Shown: positions 1 through 8,054, numbered from the stretch's first letter. The stretch: 14,249 nucleotides of DNA from Candidatus Nanopelagicaceae bacterium (GCA_947488635.1 CANLAY010000009.1:1-14249), one strand, 5' to 3'. Notes: generated from the sequence alone by a model not told the origin. Program-made: numbers and translations.

Positions 1-561
1 ATTGATCAACTTAGAACTGTAGAAACTCGATCCGAAATTATTCTGGAGGAAGTCCCTGCACCTCAGAAACTAGCCAAATTTTCCTTTGCCTTTTCTGCCG
101 ATGTAAGCAATGGCTTAACTGGCGATGCCGAAGATGGTGTTGGCTCGGGCCGCTTTGTTTTGTTGCACGAACCAGGTGGCCAAGAAACTTGGGAATCTGA
201 CTTTCGGTGTGTAACTTTCATGAGCGCCGATGTTGAAGCCGATATGCACGAGGATCCTATGCTCGCTGAAGTCGGTTGGTCTTGGTTTTTAGATTCTCTC
301 GCCGATGCTGGCTGCGAATACAGCGCACCAAGTGGCACAGTTACTCGCGTTACTAGCGCCTCATTCGGCAAGCTAACTGGGCGCCGCAATGAAGCTGAAA
401 TTGAAATTCGCGCCTCTTGGTCACCAATTATTAAATCTGCCGATGAATTATTTAGCCACGTTACTGCTTGGTGCAATCTGCTTGCTACGGTGGCCGGTCT
501 GCCACCAATTCCAGATGGGGTCTCGGTAATTTCCCCATCAAGTAAACGACGCACAAGTTAA
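1..561 (+). CDS. DUF3000 family protein (5' end outside window)
   Basis: Partial gene: the frame is open from base 1 to a TAA at 559-561, so the true start lies upstream and 186 residues are visible. The sequence begins IDQLRTVETR and carries features I recall for the actinobacterial DUF3000 family: an EVPAPQKLA segment near the visible N-terminus, FVLLHEPGGQETWE, a WSWFLDSL segment, SGTVTRVTSASFG, and EIEIRASWSP followed by a W-x-L-L-x-x-x-A-GLPPIP ending. No catalytic motif, signal peptide or membrane segment is visible, and the biochemical function is unknown. It lies 9 bp upstream of the RNase D gene on the same strand, the arrangement I recall in Mycobacterium (Rv2680-Rv2681) and Streptomyces, so a shared transcript is likely. 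An ATG at 160 is internal: conserved family sequence continues upstream of it. Confidence 0.88.
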   Translation: MDQLRTVETRSEIILEEVPAPQKLAKFSFAFSADVSNGLTGDAEDGVGSGRFVLLHEPGGQETWESDFRCVTFMSADVEADMHEDPMLAEVGWSWFLDSLADAGCEYSAPSGTVTRVTSASFGKLTGRRNEAEIEIRASWSPIIKSADELFSHVTAWCNLLATVAGLPPIPDGVSVISPSSKRRTS

Positions 562-564
562 TTT
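559..564 (+). promoter_or_regulatory. Candidate leaderless -10 box for rnd
   Basis: TAATTT fits the actinobacterial -10 consensus TANNNT and ends 6 nt before the rnd ATG at 571. It overlaps the TAA stop of the DUF3000 gene. No purine-rich Shine-Dalgarno sequence lies in the 9-bp gap (pyrimidine-rich TTTCTTTCG). This suggests rnd can be made from its own leaderless transcript as well as by read-through. No clear -35 is visible. Confidence 0.35.
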
Positions 565-570
565 CTTTCG

Positions 571-1836
571 ATGACTGAAGATGAGGCAACAACAGCCACG
601 CCATTGCTAGTACCCGCTGCCGGCACTCCCCCTGTAATAGCTGATGAAGAATCATTTAAAGCAGCGCTAGCGGAATTAGCAAAAGGTGCCGGGCCATTTG
701 CCCTCGATGCAGAGCGAGCTTCTGGTTATAAATACAGTGCTCGTGCTTATCTCATTCAAATCAAGCGTAATGGTGGCGGTTTACATTTAATTGATCCGAT
801 TTCATTTGGCCCTGGTCATCAGTTATTTGCTGAATTAAATGAGCTACTAAATACCGATGAAGTAATTCTGCACGCTAGCAGCCAGGATTTACCTTGTTTG
901 CGCGAGCTAGGGATAAATCCAAAACTATTATTTGATACTGAACTAGGCGGACGTATTGCAGGTTTGCCACGTGTAGGTCTTGGGCTGTTACTTGAAGCGC
1001 ATCTTGGCGTACTGCTTGCAAAAGAACATTCGGCAGTTGATTGGTCGGTTCGCCCACTGCCACTTGATTGGCTTAATTACGCAGCGCTAGATGTTGAGCT
1101 GCTAATTGAACTGCGAAACATAATTGCGCAGTTGTTATTAGATGCTAAGAAATTACCTTGGGCCGAAGCAGAATTTGCTGCGATTTTGGCGGCGCCCCCT
1201 AGCCCACCACGAGTTGACCCATGGCGCCGTACTTCTGGAATGCACAAAATTAGAAAACGGCATCAGTTGGCAGTAATTCGCTCACTTTGGAATGTGCGAA
1301 ACCAAATTGCCGAGTCACTCGATGTATCCCCGGGTAAATTATTAAATGACAGTGCAATCGTTGAACTTGCCATGAACCCGCCAACTAATAAACGTGAGTT
1401 CGATAAAGTTCTTCGGCCAATTGGTTTGCGAGCCCGATGGAAAGAAAATCTAGATATCTGGTTGGCAGCAATAGCCTCAGCTGTGGCGTTGCCCGAAAGT
1501 GATCATCCAGAAATGCGTGCTGCCGGTGATTCAATGCCACCAACTAAAATTTGGAAAGAACGTTTCCCAGAAAAGTACGCACCATTTACTCATGCTCGTG
1601 CCGCAGTTGAATCGCGCGCTACAGAATTAAATATTCCGGTTGAGAATTTGATTTCACCTGAGGTAATTAGAAAATTAGTTTGGAAAGCATCAACCGATGT
1701 CAGTAAAGATGCCCTCGAACTTGGCGCTCGCCCTTGGCAGGTGGCCCAAATAGCCGATTTAGTCAGCGTAGCCCTGCTCGAACGAGAGCCACTAGCGGTG
1801 CCTGAAGCGCCAGAAGCGCCCCTTGAGCCAGAGTGA
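571..1836 (+). CDS. rnd: Ribonuclease D, DEDDy 3'-5' exoribonuclease with HRDC domain
   Basis: 421 aa. RNase D trims 3' ends of structured RNAs such as tRNA precursors in the cytoplasm. All DEDDy exonuclease motifs are present: Exo I LDAE with acidic residues D46 and E48, Exo II HASSQDLPCL with D106, and Exo III WLNYAALD with Y170 and D174 (Y-x3-D spacing). The exonuclease domain covers about residues 22-195. An HRDC nucleic-acid-binding domain follows from about 224 to 300 (MHKIRKRHQLAVIRSLW), and the C-terminal ~100 residues fit the second HRDC-like module of RNase D. Length is near that of actinobacterial homologues. The ATG at 571 is chosen because it opens the frame just after the DUF3000 stop and the exonuclease domain begins shortly after it; there is no Shine-Dalgarno. 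The DUF3000-rnd pairing supports the call. Phe codons are mostly TTT (7 of the 9 read). Confidence 0.93.
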   Translation: MTEDEATTATPLLVPAAGTPPVIADEESFKAALAELAKGAGPFALDAERASGYKYSARAYLIQIKRNGGGLHLIDPISFGPGHQLFAELNELLNTDEVILHASSQDLPCLRELGINPKLLFDTELGGRIAGLPRVGLGLLLEAHLGVLLAKEHSAVDWSVRPLPLDWLNYAALDVELLIELRNIIAQLLLDAKKLPWAEAEFAAILAAPPSPPRVDPWRRTSGMHKIRKRHQLAVIRSLWNVRNQIAESLDVSPGKLLNDSAIVELAMNPPTNKREFDKVLRPIGLRARWKENLDIWLAAIASAVALPESDHPEMRAAGDSMPPTKIWKERFPEKYAPFTHARAAVESRATELNIPVENLISPEVIRKLVWKASTDVSKDALELGARPWQVAQIADLVSVALLEREPLAVPEAPEAPLEPE

Positions 1837-1840
1837 TGCG

Positions 1841-1868
1841 AATTACGCAACACTGGAGTTGCGTAATT
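1841..1868. repeat. Perfect 11-bp inverted repeat (terminator of rnd or operator of the iron permease)
   Basis: Arms AATTACGCAAC (1841-1851) and GTTGCGTAATT (1858-1868) are exact reverse complements around a 6-nt loop ACTGGA. It starts 4 bp after the rnd stop and ends 25 bp before the FTR1 start. As RNA it would form a stable hairpin, but the following AATTG gives only a weak U-tract for an intrinsic terminator. The right arm contains TTGCGT (1859-1864), placed 17 bp before the candidate -10 of the FTR1 gene, so an operator role is equally possible. Confidence 0.6.
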
Positions 1869-1887
1869 AAATTGACGCTAGTACGTT
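1859..1887 (+). promoter_or_regulatory. Candidate leaderless promoter of the FTR1 gene
   Basis: A weak -35, TTGCGT (1859-1864), a 17-bp spacer, and a -10, TACGTT (1882-1887, TANNNT). The -10 ends 6 nt before the ATG at 1894, which places the expected transcription start on the start codon. No Shine-Dalgarno precedes the ATG, consistent with leaderless translation. A TTGACG at 1872-1877 looks better as a -35 but has no correctly spaced -10. Confidence 0.4.
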
Positions 1888-1893
1888 AATCCC

Positions 1894-2724
1894 ATGTTGA
1901 GTACATTCATTATTGCCCTCCGCGAAGGTCTAGAGGCTTCCCTAATCGTAGGAATTCTCGTTGCCTACCTCGTAAAGACCGGCCGCAAAGCCCTGCTCGC
2001 CCCGTTATGGGCGGGTGTAGCAGTAGCTGTAGTTGTAAGCCTGGCTACTGGGGCATTCCTGACTATCACCTCAACTGAGTTAAGTCCCCGCGGTGAAGAA
2101 TTCTTCGCCGGAACCACCTCATTCTTGGCAGTTGGCTTCGTTACCTGGATGGTCTTCTGGATGAAGCGCACAGCTCGTCACTTAAAGGGTCAGCTAGAAG
2201 GCCAGATGAGCACCGCAGTCTTGGCTGGTCCATTGGCACTCGCTGCCGCTGCTTTCTTTGCGGTGGTTCGCGAAGGGCTAGAAACTTCGCTCTTCATTTA
2301 TGCCAACTTTAAGACCGTTTCATCTACCCCATCAGCAACAGTCGGCCTCGTCTTAGGGCTCGGTGTGGCAATTACGCTGGGATATCTGATTTATCGTAGT
2401 TCGATCAAGATCAATCTCTCTAAATTCTTCAACTACACCGGAATAGCGCTAGTTGTTGTTGCCGCTGGTGTTCTTAGCTACGGAATTCATGAGTATCAAG
2501 AACTTGGTTGGTTGCCTGGCGTTGACTTCTTCCTCTGGGATGTGACTTCAGTTATCGCTAAAGAATCACTACTCGGTGGCATCCTTGCGGGCACAATCGG
2601 ATTTGATACGACAATGTCGTTGCTGCAGTTTGTTTTCTGGGGAGCGTACTTAGCGATCGTGCTAGCGCTCTACTTGAAGCCAGCGACAGTTAAATCCGTA
2701 GCTCCTAAGGCGCCAGTCGCATAA
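1894..2724 (+). CDS. FTR1/EfeU-family high-affinity iron permease
   Basis: 276 aa integral membrane protein. Both family signature motifs are present: REGLEA at residues 10-15 in the first helix and REGLET at 126-131 in the fourth. In FTR1/EfeU these R-E-G-x-E glutamates take part in iron passage across the cytoplasmic membrane. About seven membrane segments can be drawn: roughly 2-26, 35-57, 71-91, 108-136, 147-167, 178-200 and 243-262, with a short cytoplasm-like tail. There is no signal peptide, periplasmic domain or adjacent EfeO/EfeB partner; the next gene, fadA, is unrelated. The start is well fixed because the first REGxE helix begins almost at the ATG. Phe is encoded mostly by TTC (14 of 18), unlike rnd, pointing to higher expression or a different origin. 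Substrate (Fe3+ or Fe2+) cannot be told from sequence. Confidence 0.92.
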   Translation: MLSTFIIALREGLEASLIVGILVAYLVKTGRKALLAPLWAGVAVAVVVSLATGAFLTITSTELSPRGEEFFAGTTSFLAVGFVTWMVFWMKRTARHLKGQLEGQMSTAVLAGPLALAAAAFFAVVREGLETSLFIYANFKTVSSTPSATVGLVLGLGVAITLGYLIYRSSIKINLSKFFNYTGIALVVVAAGVLSYGIHEYQELGWLPGVDFFLWDVTSVIAKESLLGGILAGTIGFDTTMSLLQFVFWGAYLAIVLALYLKPATVKSVAPKAPVA

Positions 2725-2725
2725 T

Positions 2726-2754
2726 CTAAGTAGCGCAAGTAACTAGCGGCTTAG
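2726..2754 (+). terminator. Weak candidate hairpin after the FTR1 gene
   Basis: CTAAG (2726-2730) pairs with CTTAG (2750-2754), extended by a U-G wobble, one mismatch and two G-C pairs around an A-rich loop. It starts just after the FTR1 stop and is followed by TTGCTGCTT rather than a clean T-run. It may end the FTR1 transcript, but the stem is poor. Confidence 0.25.
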
Positions 2755-2784
2755 TTGCTGCTTAACCTTACCGACCAGTAACCT
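2755..2784 (+). promoter_or_regulatory. Candidate promoter of fadAB
   Basis: TTGCTG (2755-2760) and TAACCT (2779-2784, TANNNT) are separated by 18 bp, giving an expected start near 2791 and a short leader. A weak Shine-Dalgarno, GAAGGG (2800-2805), precedes the fadA ATG by 8 nt. The spacer is occupied by the inverted repeat at 2768-2781. Confidence 0.35.
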
Positions 2785-2799
2785 TTGGTAACACTTACC
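2768..2799. promoter_or_regulatory. Candidate fadAB operator with repeated TTACC/GGTAA half-sites
   Basis: Two adjacent inverted repeats: TTACCGACCAGTAA (2768-2781, arms TTAC/GTAA) and GGTAACACTTACC (2787-2799, arms GGTAA/TTACC). The octamer CTTACCGA occurs at 2767-2774 and again at 2794-2801. The first repeat lies in the promoter spacer and the second near the expected start site, a layout suited to repression. Actinobacterial beta-oxidation genes are often controlled by TetR-family acyl-CoA-responsive repressors; that one acts here is inference. Confidence 0.35.
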
Positions 2800-2813
2800 G
2801 AAGGGCTCCTGCA

Positions 2814-4001
2814 ATGTCGCGCTCAGTTGTCATAGTTGATGCAGTTCGTACTCCATTTGGAAAAGCTGGCAGTTTATATGCCGGTACTCGCGCCGATGAT
2901 TTAATCGTTCGCGCTATCCGTGGCTTACTCGAGCGCAATCCAAAAGTTGATCCAAAGACAATTGATGATGTGGCTATTGCTGCTGCAACCCAAAGCGGTG
3001 ATCAAGGAATGAACATTGGTCGCAGTGCAGCTCTACTCTCTGGTCTGCCAAATAGCGTTCCCGGATATTCAATCGATCGCTGGTGTGCAGGTGCACTAAC
3101 TGCAGTCACAACTGTCGCTGGTTCAATTGCAATGGGTGCCTACGATGTTGCAATCGCTGGCGGTGTTGAACATATGGGTAATCACCCAATGGGCGAAGGT
3201 GTGGATCCAAATCCGCGTTACCTAGCTGAGAAAATTGTTTCCACCGATGCTCTTGCGATGGGAAATACTGCGGAGAACTTGCATGACCGCTTCCCTACCA
3301 TCACCAAAGAACGCGCTGATCGCTATGCGCTGAATTCGCAGTTAAAAACTGCCGCAGCCTATGAAGCTGGCATCATTCAAAAAGATTTAATTCCAACTGC
3401 AACTCGTAATCCAGAACTTGGTTGGAGCGTTGCAACTGTTGATGAACCACCACGCCCTGGCACAACCATGGAAGCACTTGCTGCTTTGAAAACTCCCTTT
3501 CGTCCAGGTGGTCGCGTAACACCCGGAAACGCTGCTGGCTTAAATGATGGCGCAACTGCTGCCCTAGTTATGGCTGAAGATAAAGCGATCGAACTGGGCT
3601 TAACGATTAAAGCGCGCATGGTTACTTTTGCATTCGCAGGTGTCGAACCAGAAATTATGGGATACGGGCCAGTGCCTTCGACAATTAAAGCACTTGATAA
3701 AGCAGGACTTTCGATTGAAGATATTGGTTTATTTGAAGTTAACGAAGCATTTGCCGTTCAAGTACTTAGCTTCCTTGAGTACTTTGGAATCGCAGATGAT
3801 GATCCTCGCGTAAATCCAGTTGGTGGCGCAATTGCAGTTGGTCACCCACTTGCTTCCTCTGGCGTTCGCTTAATTCTTAACTTGGCTCGTGGCTTTGAAG
3901 CCCGCCCAGAGGTGCGTTATGGCATCACAACAATGTGTATTGGTTTAGGCATGGGCGGCACCATTATCTGGGAGAACCCAAACTTCAAGGGAGGCAAATA
4001 A
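2814..4001 (+). CDS. fadA: Acetyl-CoA C-acyltransferase (3-ketoacyl-CoA thiolase)
   Basis: 395 aa, a full-length thiolase. It cleaves 3-ketoacyl-CoA with CoA to release acetyl-CoA, the last step of each beta-oxidation round. Catalytic residues are in place: nucleophilic C91 in SIDRWCAGAL, NEAF at 310-313, H344 in GGAIAVGHPLASSG, and the proton-relay C375 in MCIGLGMGG. The N-terminal IVDAVRTPFGKAG is typical. The ATG at 2814 fits the family N-terminus and has a weak GAAGGG 8 nt upstream. The gene is followed 2 bp later by fadB, whose ribosome-binding site lies in the last codons of fadA, so the two are translationally coupled and form the two halves of the trifunctional beta-oxidation complex. 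Pairing with a multifunctional FadB favours a degradative thiolase over a biosynthetic acetoacetyl-CoA thiolase. Confidence 0.94.
   Translation: MSRSVVIVDAVRTPFGKAGSLYAGTRADDLIVRAIRGLLERNPKVDPKTIDDVAIAAATQSGDQGMNIGRSAALLSGLPNSVPGYSIDRWCAGALTAVTTVAGSIAMGAYDVAIAGGVEHMGNHPMGEGVDPNPRYLAEKIVSTDALAMGNTAENLHDRFPTITKERADRYALNSQLKTAAAYEAGIIQKDLIPTATRNPELGWSVATVDEPPRPGTTMEALAALKTPFRPGGRVTPGNAAGLNDGATAALVMAEDKAIELGLTIKARMVTFAFAGVEPEIMGYGPVPSTIKALDKAGLSIEDIGLFEVNEAFAVQVLSFLEYFGIADDDPRVNPVGGAIAVGHPLASSGVRLILNLARGFEARPEVRYGITTMCIGLGMGGTIIWENPNFKGGK
3987..3994 (+). promoter_or_regulatory. Shine-Dalgarno that fixes the fadB start
   Basis: AAGGGAGG lies in the last codons of fadA, 9 nt before the ATG at 4004. 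It selects this start over an in-frame ATG at 3935 inside fadA, which would add 23 residues unlike the family. Confidence 0.75.
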
Positions 4002-4003
4002 AA

Positions 4004-6112
4004 ATGGCTACTGAGATGATCATGCCAGAAGGCGCTCCAGAAGAGGTTGTCACAAACGCTCTTGTTCGTGAAATTGATTTAACCCCATTTGGTGCCAGTG
4101 GTAAATTGGCCCTGATCACTTTAGATAACGGACAAGATCACAATCGTCCTAATACTTTTGGCGCTAAATCACTTATGGCACTAGATGCCGCGATTACTGA
4201 TGCGGCAGCGCGCGATGTTGTGGCTATTGCCATCACAGGCAAGCCATTCATCTTCGCAGCTGGTGCTGATCTATCTGCACTTTCGTTTTTAACTAAGCGC
4301 GAACAATCATTGGCAATCGGAAAATTGGGTCACGATGTTTTCCGTCGCTTAGGAGAACTTGGAAAACCTTCCTTTGCGTTCATCAATGGTTTAGCGCTAG
4401 GTGGTGGGCTCGAAGTTGGCTTAAATAGTAATTACCGAACTATGGCAACAACAGCGCTTACTGGATTCCCAGAAGTTTTCCTTGGCTTAGTTCCTGGTTG
4501 GGGCGGCGCAACCCTGCTACCTAAATTAATTGGTCCAGAACGCAGCATTCAAGTGATCATGTTAAATGCACTCGCAAATAACACAATGCTGAAAGCAAAA
4601 GATGCTTTCAAATTAGGCATAGTAGATGCTGTTTTTGAGCCAGCTGATTTCTTAGAAAAATCTGTTCAATTCGCAGCCAGTATTCTAAATGGCTCGACCA
4701 AAATCGAGCGCGCTGACTACAGCAATGATCCGGCCTGGGAAAGTGCTCTTGCTACCGGAAAAGCTGCCGCTCTTAAGAAGTATGGTGGCGCTGAAGTTGA
4801 AGCACCTACTAGAGCTTTGCAATTAATTGCTGATGCAAGAACTAACACGATAAGTGATGGTTTTGCTGCCGAAGATCAGGCACTCGCTGATCTGACTATG
4901 GCCGATCCACTTCGTGCTTCGCTATATGCCTTTAATTTGATTCAGAAGAAGCGCAAAAAAGTTGAAGGTGCACCAAAGCCAGCTCTGGGCCGCAAGGTTG
5001 CTCGTGTAGGTGTAGTTGGCGCTGGCTTAATGGCTTCGCAGTTAGCGTTGCTATTGCTACGTAATTTGAAGACCCCAATCGTGATGACTGATATTGATCA
5101 AGAGCGCGCAGATAAAGGTGTGGCCTGGGTTCGTGCTGAACTAGCAAAGCTTGTTGAAAAGAAACGCATGAGCGAAGAAGCAGCTCGTCGTTTAAGTCTG
5201 CTAATTAGTGGCTCTGCCGATCAGAGTGTTTTTGCTGGTTGTGACTTTGTGATTGAAGCAATCTTTGAAGAACTAGCCCTTAAGCAAGATCTCTTTAAAA
5301 AGCTAGAAAATATTGTTTCGCCAGAATGCGTTATTGCTACAAATACATCTTCGCTTTCAGTTGAAGCGATGTCTGAAGGGATGAAGAATCCAGAACGTGT
5401 TATTGGTTTCCACTTCTTTAATCCAGTTGCGATCATGCCGTTACTTGAAGTCGCTCGTACCTCAAAGACTGATGATGCAACTACAGCAACAGCTGTAAAC
5501 ATCGGTAAAGAACTTAAGAAGACCATGGTGATTACTAAAGATGCACCTGGCTTTGTGGTTAATCGTTTGCTCACTCGCTTCATGGGTGAAATTACTGATG
5601 CAATGGATGAAGGAACTCCGGCAGATGTTGCCGATAGCGCACTTCGTGGCGTTGGTTTCCCAATGTCACCGTTTGAATTAGTTGGTTTAGTTGGCCCAGG
5701 CGTTGCGTTACATGTGGCCGAAACTTTGAATAAGAATCTTGGTCCTCGTTATCGCATCTCCCCTACCATGCAGCGTCTTGTTAAAGAAGGCGTTCGCACT
5801 TTCTACATCAAGGATGACTCTGGCAAGTTAGTTCCTAATCCAGCTGCAGTTGCACTCATGGAAAAGGGCGATAAGCCATCAACTGCTGAAGAAGTTCGTA
5901 TGCGTGCTCTGAAAGCTTTAGCTGAAGAAGCTCGCATGATGCTTGATGAAGGTGTCGTTAGTACTGCAGCTGAGATTGATATCTGCATGTTGCTTGGTGC
6001 CGGTTGGCCAATGATGCTTGGTGGAATCTTGCCTTACCTAGATCGCGAAGGTATTAGCGAAGCCGTCTCGGGTCAGCGTTTTCATCCAGCGGGCGTTGCA
6101 TCTCAAGCGTAG
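4004..6112 (+). CDS. fadB: FadB: fused enoyl-CoA hydratase / 3-hydroxyacyl-CoA dehydrogenase
   Basis: 702 aa from the ATG at 4004. It carries out hydration and NAD-dependent oxidation of enoyl-CoA, handing 3-ketoacyl-CoA to FadA. The N-terminal crotonase domain (about 25-290) has [29 protein letters not shown] with E137, and [14 protein letters not shown] with E157, the two expected catalytic glutamates. The Rossmann NAD domain starts near 333 ([12 protein letters not shown]). Catalytic H470 lies in [15 protein letters not shown], and S449/S450 in [19 protein letters not shown] at 512-523 begins the C-terminal dehydrogenase domains, running to LPYLDREG near 676. The third glycine of the nucleotide loop is A344; I recall the same 'GAGLMASQ' in other actinobacterial FadB proteins, so it is a family trait. 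The last 59 bp overlap dxs on the other strand. Confidence 0.94.
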   Translation: MATEMIMPEGAPEEVVTNALVREIDLTPFGASGKLALITLDNGQDHNRPNTFGAKSLMALDAAITDAAARDVVAIAITGKPFIFAAGADLSALSFLTKREQSLAIGKLGHDVFRRLGELGKPSFAFINGLALGGGLEVGLNSNYRTMATTALTGFPEVFLGLVPGWGGATLLPKLIGPERSIQVIMLNALANNTMLKAKDAFKLGIVDAVFEPADFLEKSVQFAASILNGSTKIERADYSNDPAWESALATGKAAALKKYGGAEVEAPTRALQLIADARTNTISDGFAAEDQALADLTMADPLRASLYAFNLIQKKRKKVEGAPKPALGRKVARVGVVGAGLMASQLALLLLRNLKTPIVMTDIDQERADKGVAWVRAELAKLVEKKRMSEEAARRLSLLISGSADQSVFAGCDFVIEAIFEELALKQDLFKKLENIVSPECVIATNTSSLSVEAMSEGMKNPERVIGFHFFNPVAIMPLLEVARTSKTDDATTATAVNIGKELKKTMVITKDAPGFVVNRLLTRFMGEITDAMDEGTPADVADSALRGVGFPMSPFELVGLVGPGVALHVAETLNKNLGPRYRISPTMQRLVKEGVRTFYIKDDSGKLVPNPAAVALMEKGDKPSTAEEVRMRALKALAEEARMMLDEGVVSTAAEIDICMLLGAGWPMMLGGILPYLDREGISEAVSGQRFHPAGVASQA

Positions 6113-7994
6113 GCGCGAGGAAACCATCTTTTAGAGATGCGCTCCATTCGACAATGTTTAATGAGATCTGTTGAGCAGTAACACCTAGCTCACTCAAAAT
6201 TTGTCCGCGCTTGGCATGCTCTAAGAATTTTAGTGGCACGCCAATTGAATGAATTGGTACTTGCAGCCCAGCATCGCGGAACATCTCGCTAATCGTGCTA
6301 GCAATACCGCCGTGGCGAATTCCATCTTCTAGTACAACCACGCTCTTATAGCGCGTGGCCATAGTTACAAGCGATTGTGGCAAAGGCTTAACCCAACGCG
6401 GATCTATAACTGTGACGCCAACACCTTCGCGATATGCCTGCGATGCAGCTTCGACTGCCATTGCCGCCATTGCGCCAACGCTTACTAATAAAACATCTGC
6501 ACTTTCACCGCGATACAAAACATCGATGCCATCGCGACGTTCAAAAGCTGGAATGTCGGCAATTACTTCACCCTTTGGATAACGCAACATTGATGGTGCG
6601 TCAGTAATTTGAATTGATTCAGCAAGTACTTCACGCAAGCGAGCTCCATCGCGAGGTGCTGCGACATGCATCGTTGGAATAATTCCGGTTAGGGCTAGGT
6701 CCCAAATACCGTTATGTGAAGCACCGTCATCGCCAGTTATGCCGGCGCGATCTAGAACGAAGGTAACGCCAGCTTTATGTAGTGCAACATCTAACAAAAC
6801 TTGATCGAATGCGCGATTTAGAAATGTTGAGTACACCGCAACCACTGGATGCATGCCTGCAAAAGCGAGTCCGGCAGCGCTAGTTACTGCGTGTTGTTCG
6901 GCAATGCCCACATCTATGGTGCGGTCTGGGAATTTATCGGCAAACTTATCTAAGCCAGTTGGCCCTAACATGGCAGCAGTAATAGCAATCAATTTGGGAT
7001 TACTTTCACCTTGTTTAACTAACTCATCAGCAAAGACGCTAGTCCAGGTAGTAACACCTTTTGCTATTGGTAATCCAGTTTCGGGATCAACGATGCCCAC
7101 GGCATGAAATTTCTCGGCTTCATCTTCCAGAGCAGGTGCATAGCCACGGCCTTTTTCAGTAATCGCGTGGAGAATTACTGGCGCACCAAAAGCTTTTGCC
7201 TTCAGCAACGCCCGTTCCATGGCTGCAATATCGTGGCCATCAACTGGTCCCATATATTTCAAACCTAAATCCTCGAACATGCCTTGCGGGGCGATGATGT
7301 CCTTGATGCCTTTTTTCACGCCATGCAACGTGTCATAGATTGGGCCGCCAACAACAGGCGTGCGCTGCAGCACGTCTTTGCCCCAGTCTAAGAATTTCTC
7401 GTAGCCCCGAGTAACTCGCAAAGTTGAAAGATAAGTTGCCATGCCACCGATTGTTGGCGAGTAACTACGTTCATTATCGTTTACAACGATGACTAAATTA
7501 CGGTCTTTCGCAGTTGCAATGTTATTTAACGCTTCCCAGGACATGCCACCAGTTAGTGCGCCATCGCCCACAACTACAACTACATGGCGATCGCTCTGAC
7601 CGTTAAGTGAGAAACCACGGGAAATTCCATCGCCCCAGGAAAGCGCAGTCGATGCATGTGAATTCTCAATTACATCATGTTCACTTTCAACGCGACTTGG
7701 GTAACCAGATAGTCCGCCCTTTTGGCGCAAATGATCAAAACTTTCGCTACGGCCAGTTAAAATTTTGTGCACATAACTCTGATGACCCGTATCAAAGAGA
7801 ACAACATCTTTTGGTGAATCAAAGGTGCGATGGATAGCAATTGTTAGTTCTACAACGCCCAGGTTTGGCCCTAAGTGCCCGCCAGTCTTGGTGACTTTGT
7901 CGATTAAGAAAGCGCGAATCTCAGCTGCCAGCGCGATTAAATCGTCAGGCGAAAGGGCGGCTAAATCTTTCGGAGATTTAATCTGCTCGATCAT
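6054..7994 (-). CDS. dxs: 1-deoxy-D-xylulose-5-phosphate synthase
   Basis: 646 aa. Dxs condenses pyruvate and glyceraldehyde-3-phosphate using thiamine diphosphate, the first committed step of the MEP isoprenoid pathway. Visible motifs: [11 protein letters not shown] with H71, the TPP/Mg site GDGALTGG at 143-150 with N172 in [30 protein letters not shown] with catalytic E366, [16 protein letters not shown], and the transketolase C-terminal domain [13 protein letters not shown] near 554-566. The ATG at 7994 gives a normal family N-terminus ([11 protein letters not shown]). There is no Shine-Dalgarno; TAGACT sits 6 nt upstream, suggesting a leaderless mRNA and leaving no room for a TPP riboswitch. 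The last ~19 residues lie beyond the conserved fold and are encoded opposite the end of fadB. Confidence 0.96.
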   Translation of the reverse strand: MIEQIKSPKDLAALSPDDLIALAAEIRAFLIDKVTKTGGHLGPNLGVVELTIAIHRTFDSPKDVVLFDTGHQSYVHKILTGRSESFDHLRQKGGLSGYPSRVESEHDVIENSHASTALSWGDGISRGFSLNGQSDRHVVVVVGDGALTGGMSWEALNNIATAKDRNLVIVVNDNERSYSPTIGGMATYLSTLRVTRGYEKFLDWGKDVLQRTPVVGGPIYDTLHGVKKGIKDIIAPQGMFEDLGLKYMGPVDGHDIAAMERALLKAKAFGAPVILHAITEKGRGYAPALEDEAEKFHAVGIVDPETGLPIAKGVTTWTSVFADELVKQGESNPKLIAITAAMLGPTGLDKFADKFPDRTIDVGIAEQHAVTSAAGLAFAGMHPVVAVYSTFLNRAFDQVLLDVALHKAGVTFVLDRAGITGDDGASHNGIWDLALTGIIPTMHVAAPRDGARLREVLAESIQITDAPSMLRYPKGEVIADIPAFERRDGIDVLYRGESADVLLVSVGAMAAMAVEAASQAYREGVGVTVIDPRWVKPLPQSLVTMATRYKSVVVLEDGIRHGGIASTISEMFRDAGLQVPIHSIGVPLKFLEHAKRGQILSELGVTAQQISLNIVEWSASLKDGFLAPTLEMQRPLDENADPRRLR

Positions 7995-8000
7995 GGCTAT

Positions 8001-8006
8001 AGTCTA
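8001..8006 (-). promoter_or_regulatory. Candidate leaderless -10 box for dxs
   Basis: On the minus strand TAGACT (TANNNT) ends 6 nt before the dxs ATG (7994). No Shine-Dalgarno lies between, and no good -35 lies 17 bp upstream. The whole acnA-dxs gap is only 46 bp (7995-8040), and this box is the main thing in it. Confidence 0.4.
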
Positions 8007-8038
8007 AGGTTTCCAGGCTCAAATGTCCTGCGCTTTGG

Positions 8039-8054
8039 TACTAGCTAGCTAGTA
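8039..8054. repeat. 16-bp perfect palindrome across the acnA stop codon
   Basis: TACTAGCTAGCTAGTA is its own reverse complement and is built from overlapping CTAG units. It holds three TAG triplets 4 nt apart, so it puts a stop in all three frames on each strand. The first stop read in the acnA frame is at 8043-8041. No T-run follows on the minus strand, so it is not a standard intrinsic terminator. Confidence 0.5.

Noticed and set aside
63-554. Minus-strand open frame of 163 codons opposite the DUF3000 gene
   Set aside because: The plus-strand frame has clear DUF3000 sequence; the antisense translation is Ser/Ala/Thr-rich with no recognisable domain or start signal.
1872-1877. TTGACG as a -35 element for the FTR1 gene
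   Set aside because: A 17-bp spacer from it would put the -10 inside the coding region; the TTGCGT/TACGTT pair fits the start better.
3935-4003. Earlier in-frame ATG for fadB at 3935
   Set aside because: It lies inside fadA, the added 23 residues do not look like a FadB N-terminus, and AAGGGAGG is placed correctly for the ATG at 4004.
5018-5038. Loss of the third glycine in the FadB NAD-binding loop (Ala344)
   Set aside because: I recall the same GAGLMASQ form in other actinobacterial FadB proteins, so it is probably a subfamily trait, not damage.
7995-8040. TPP riboswitch upstream of dxs
   Set aside because: Only 46 bp separate dxs from acnA, and the -10 box sits 6 nt from the start, so there is no room for one.
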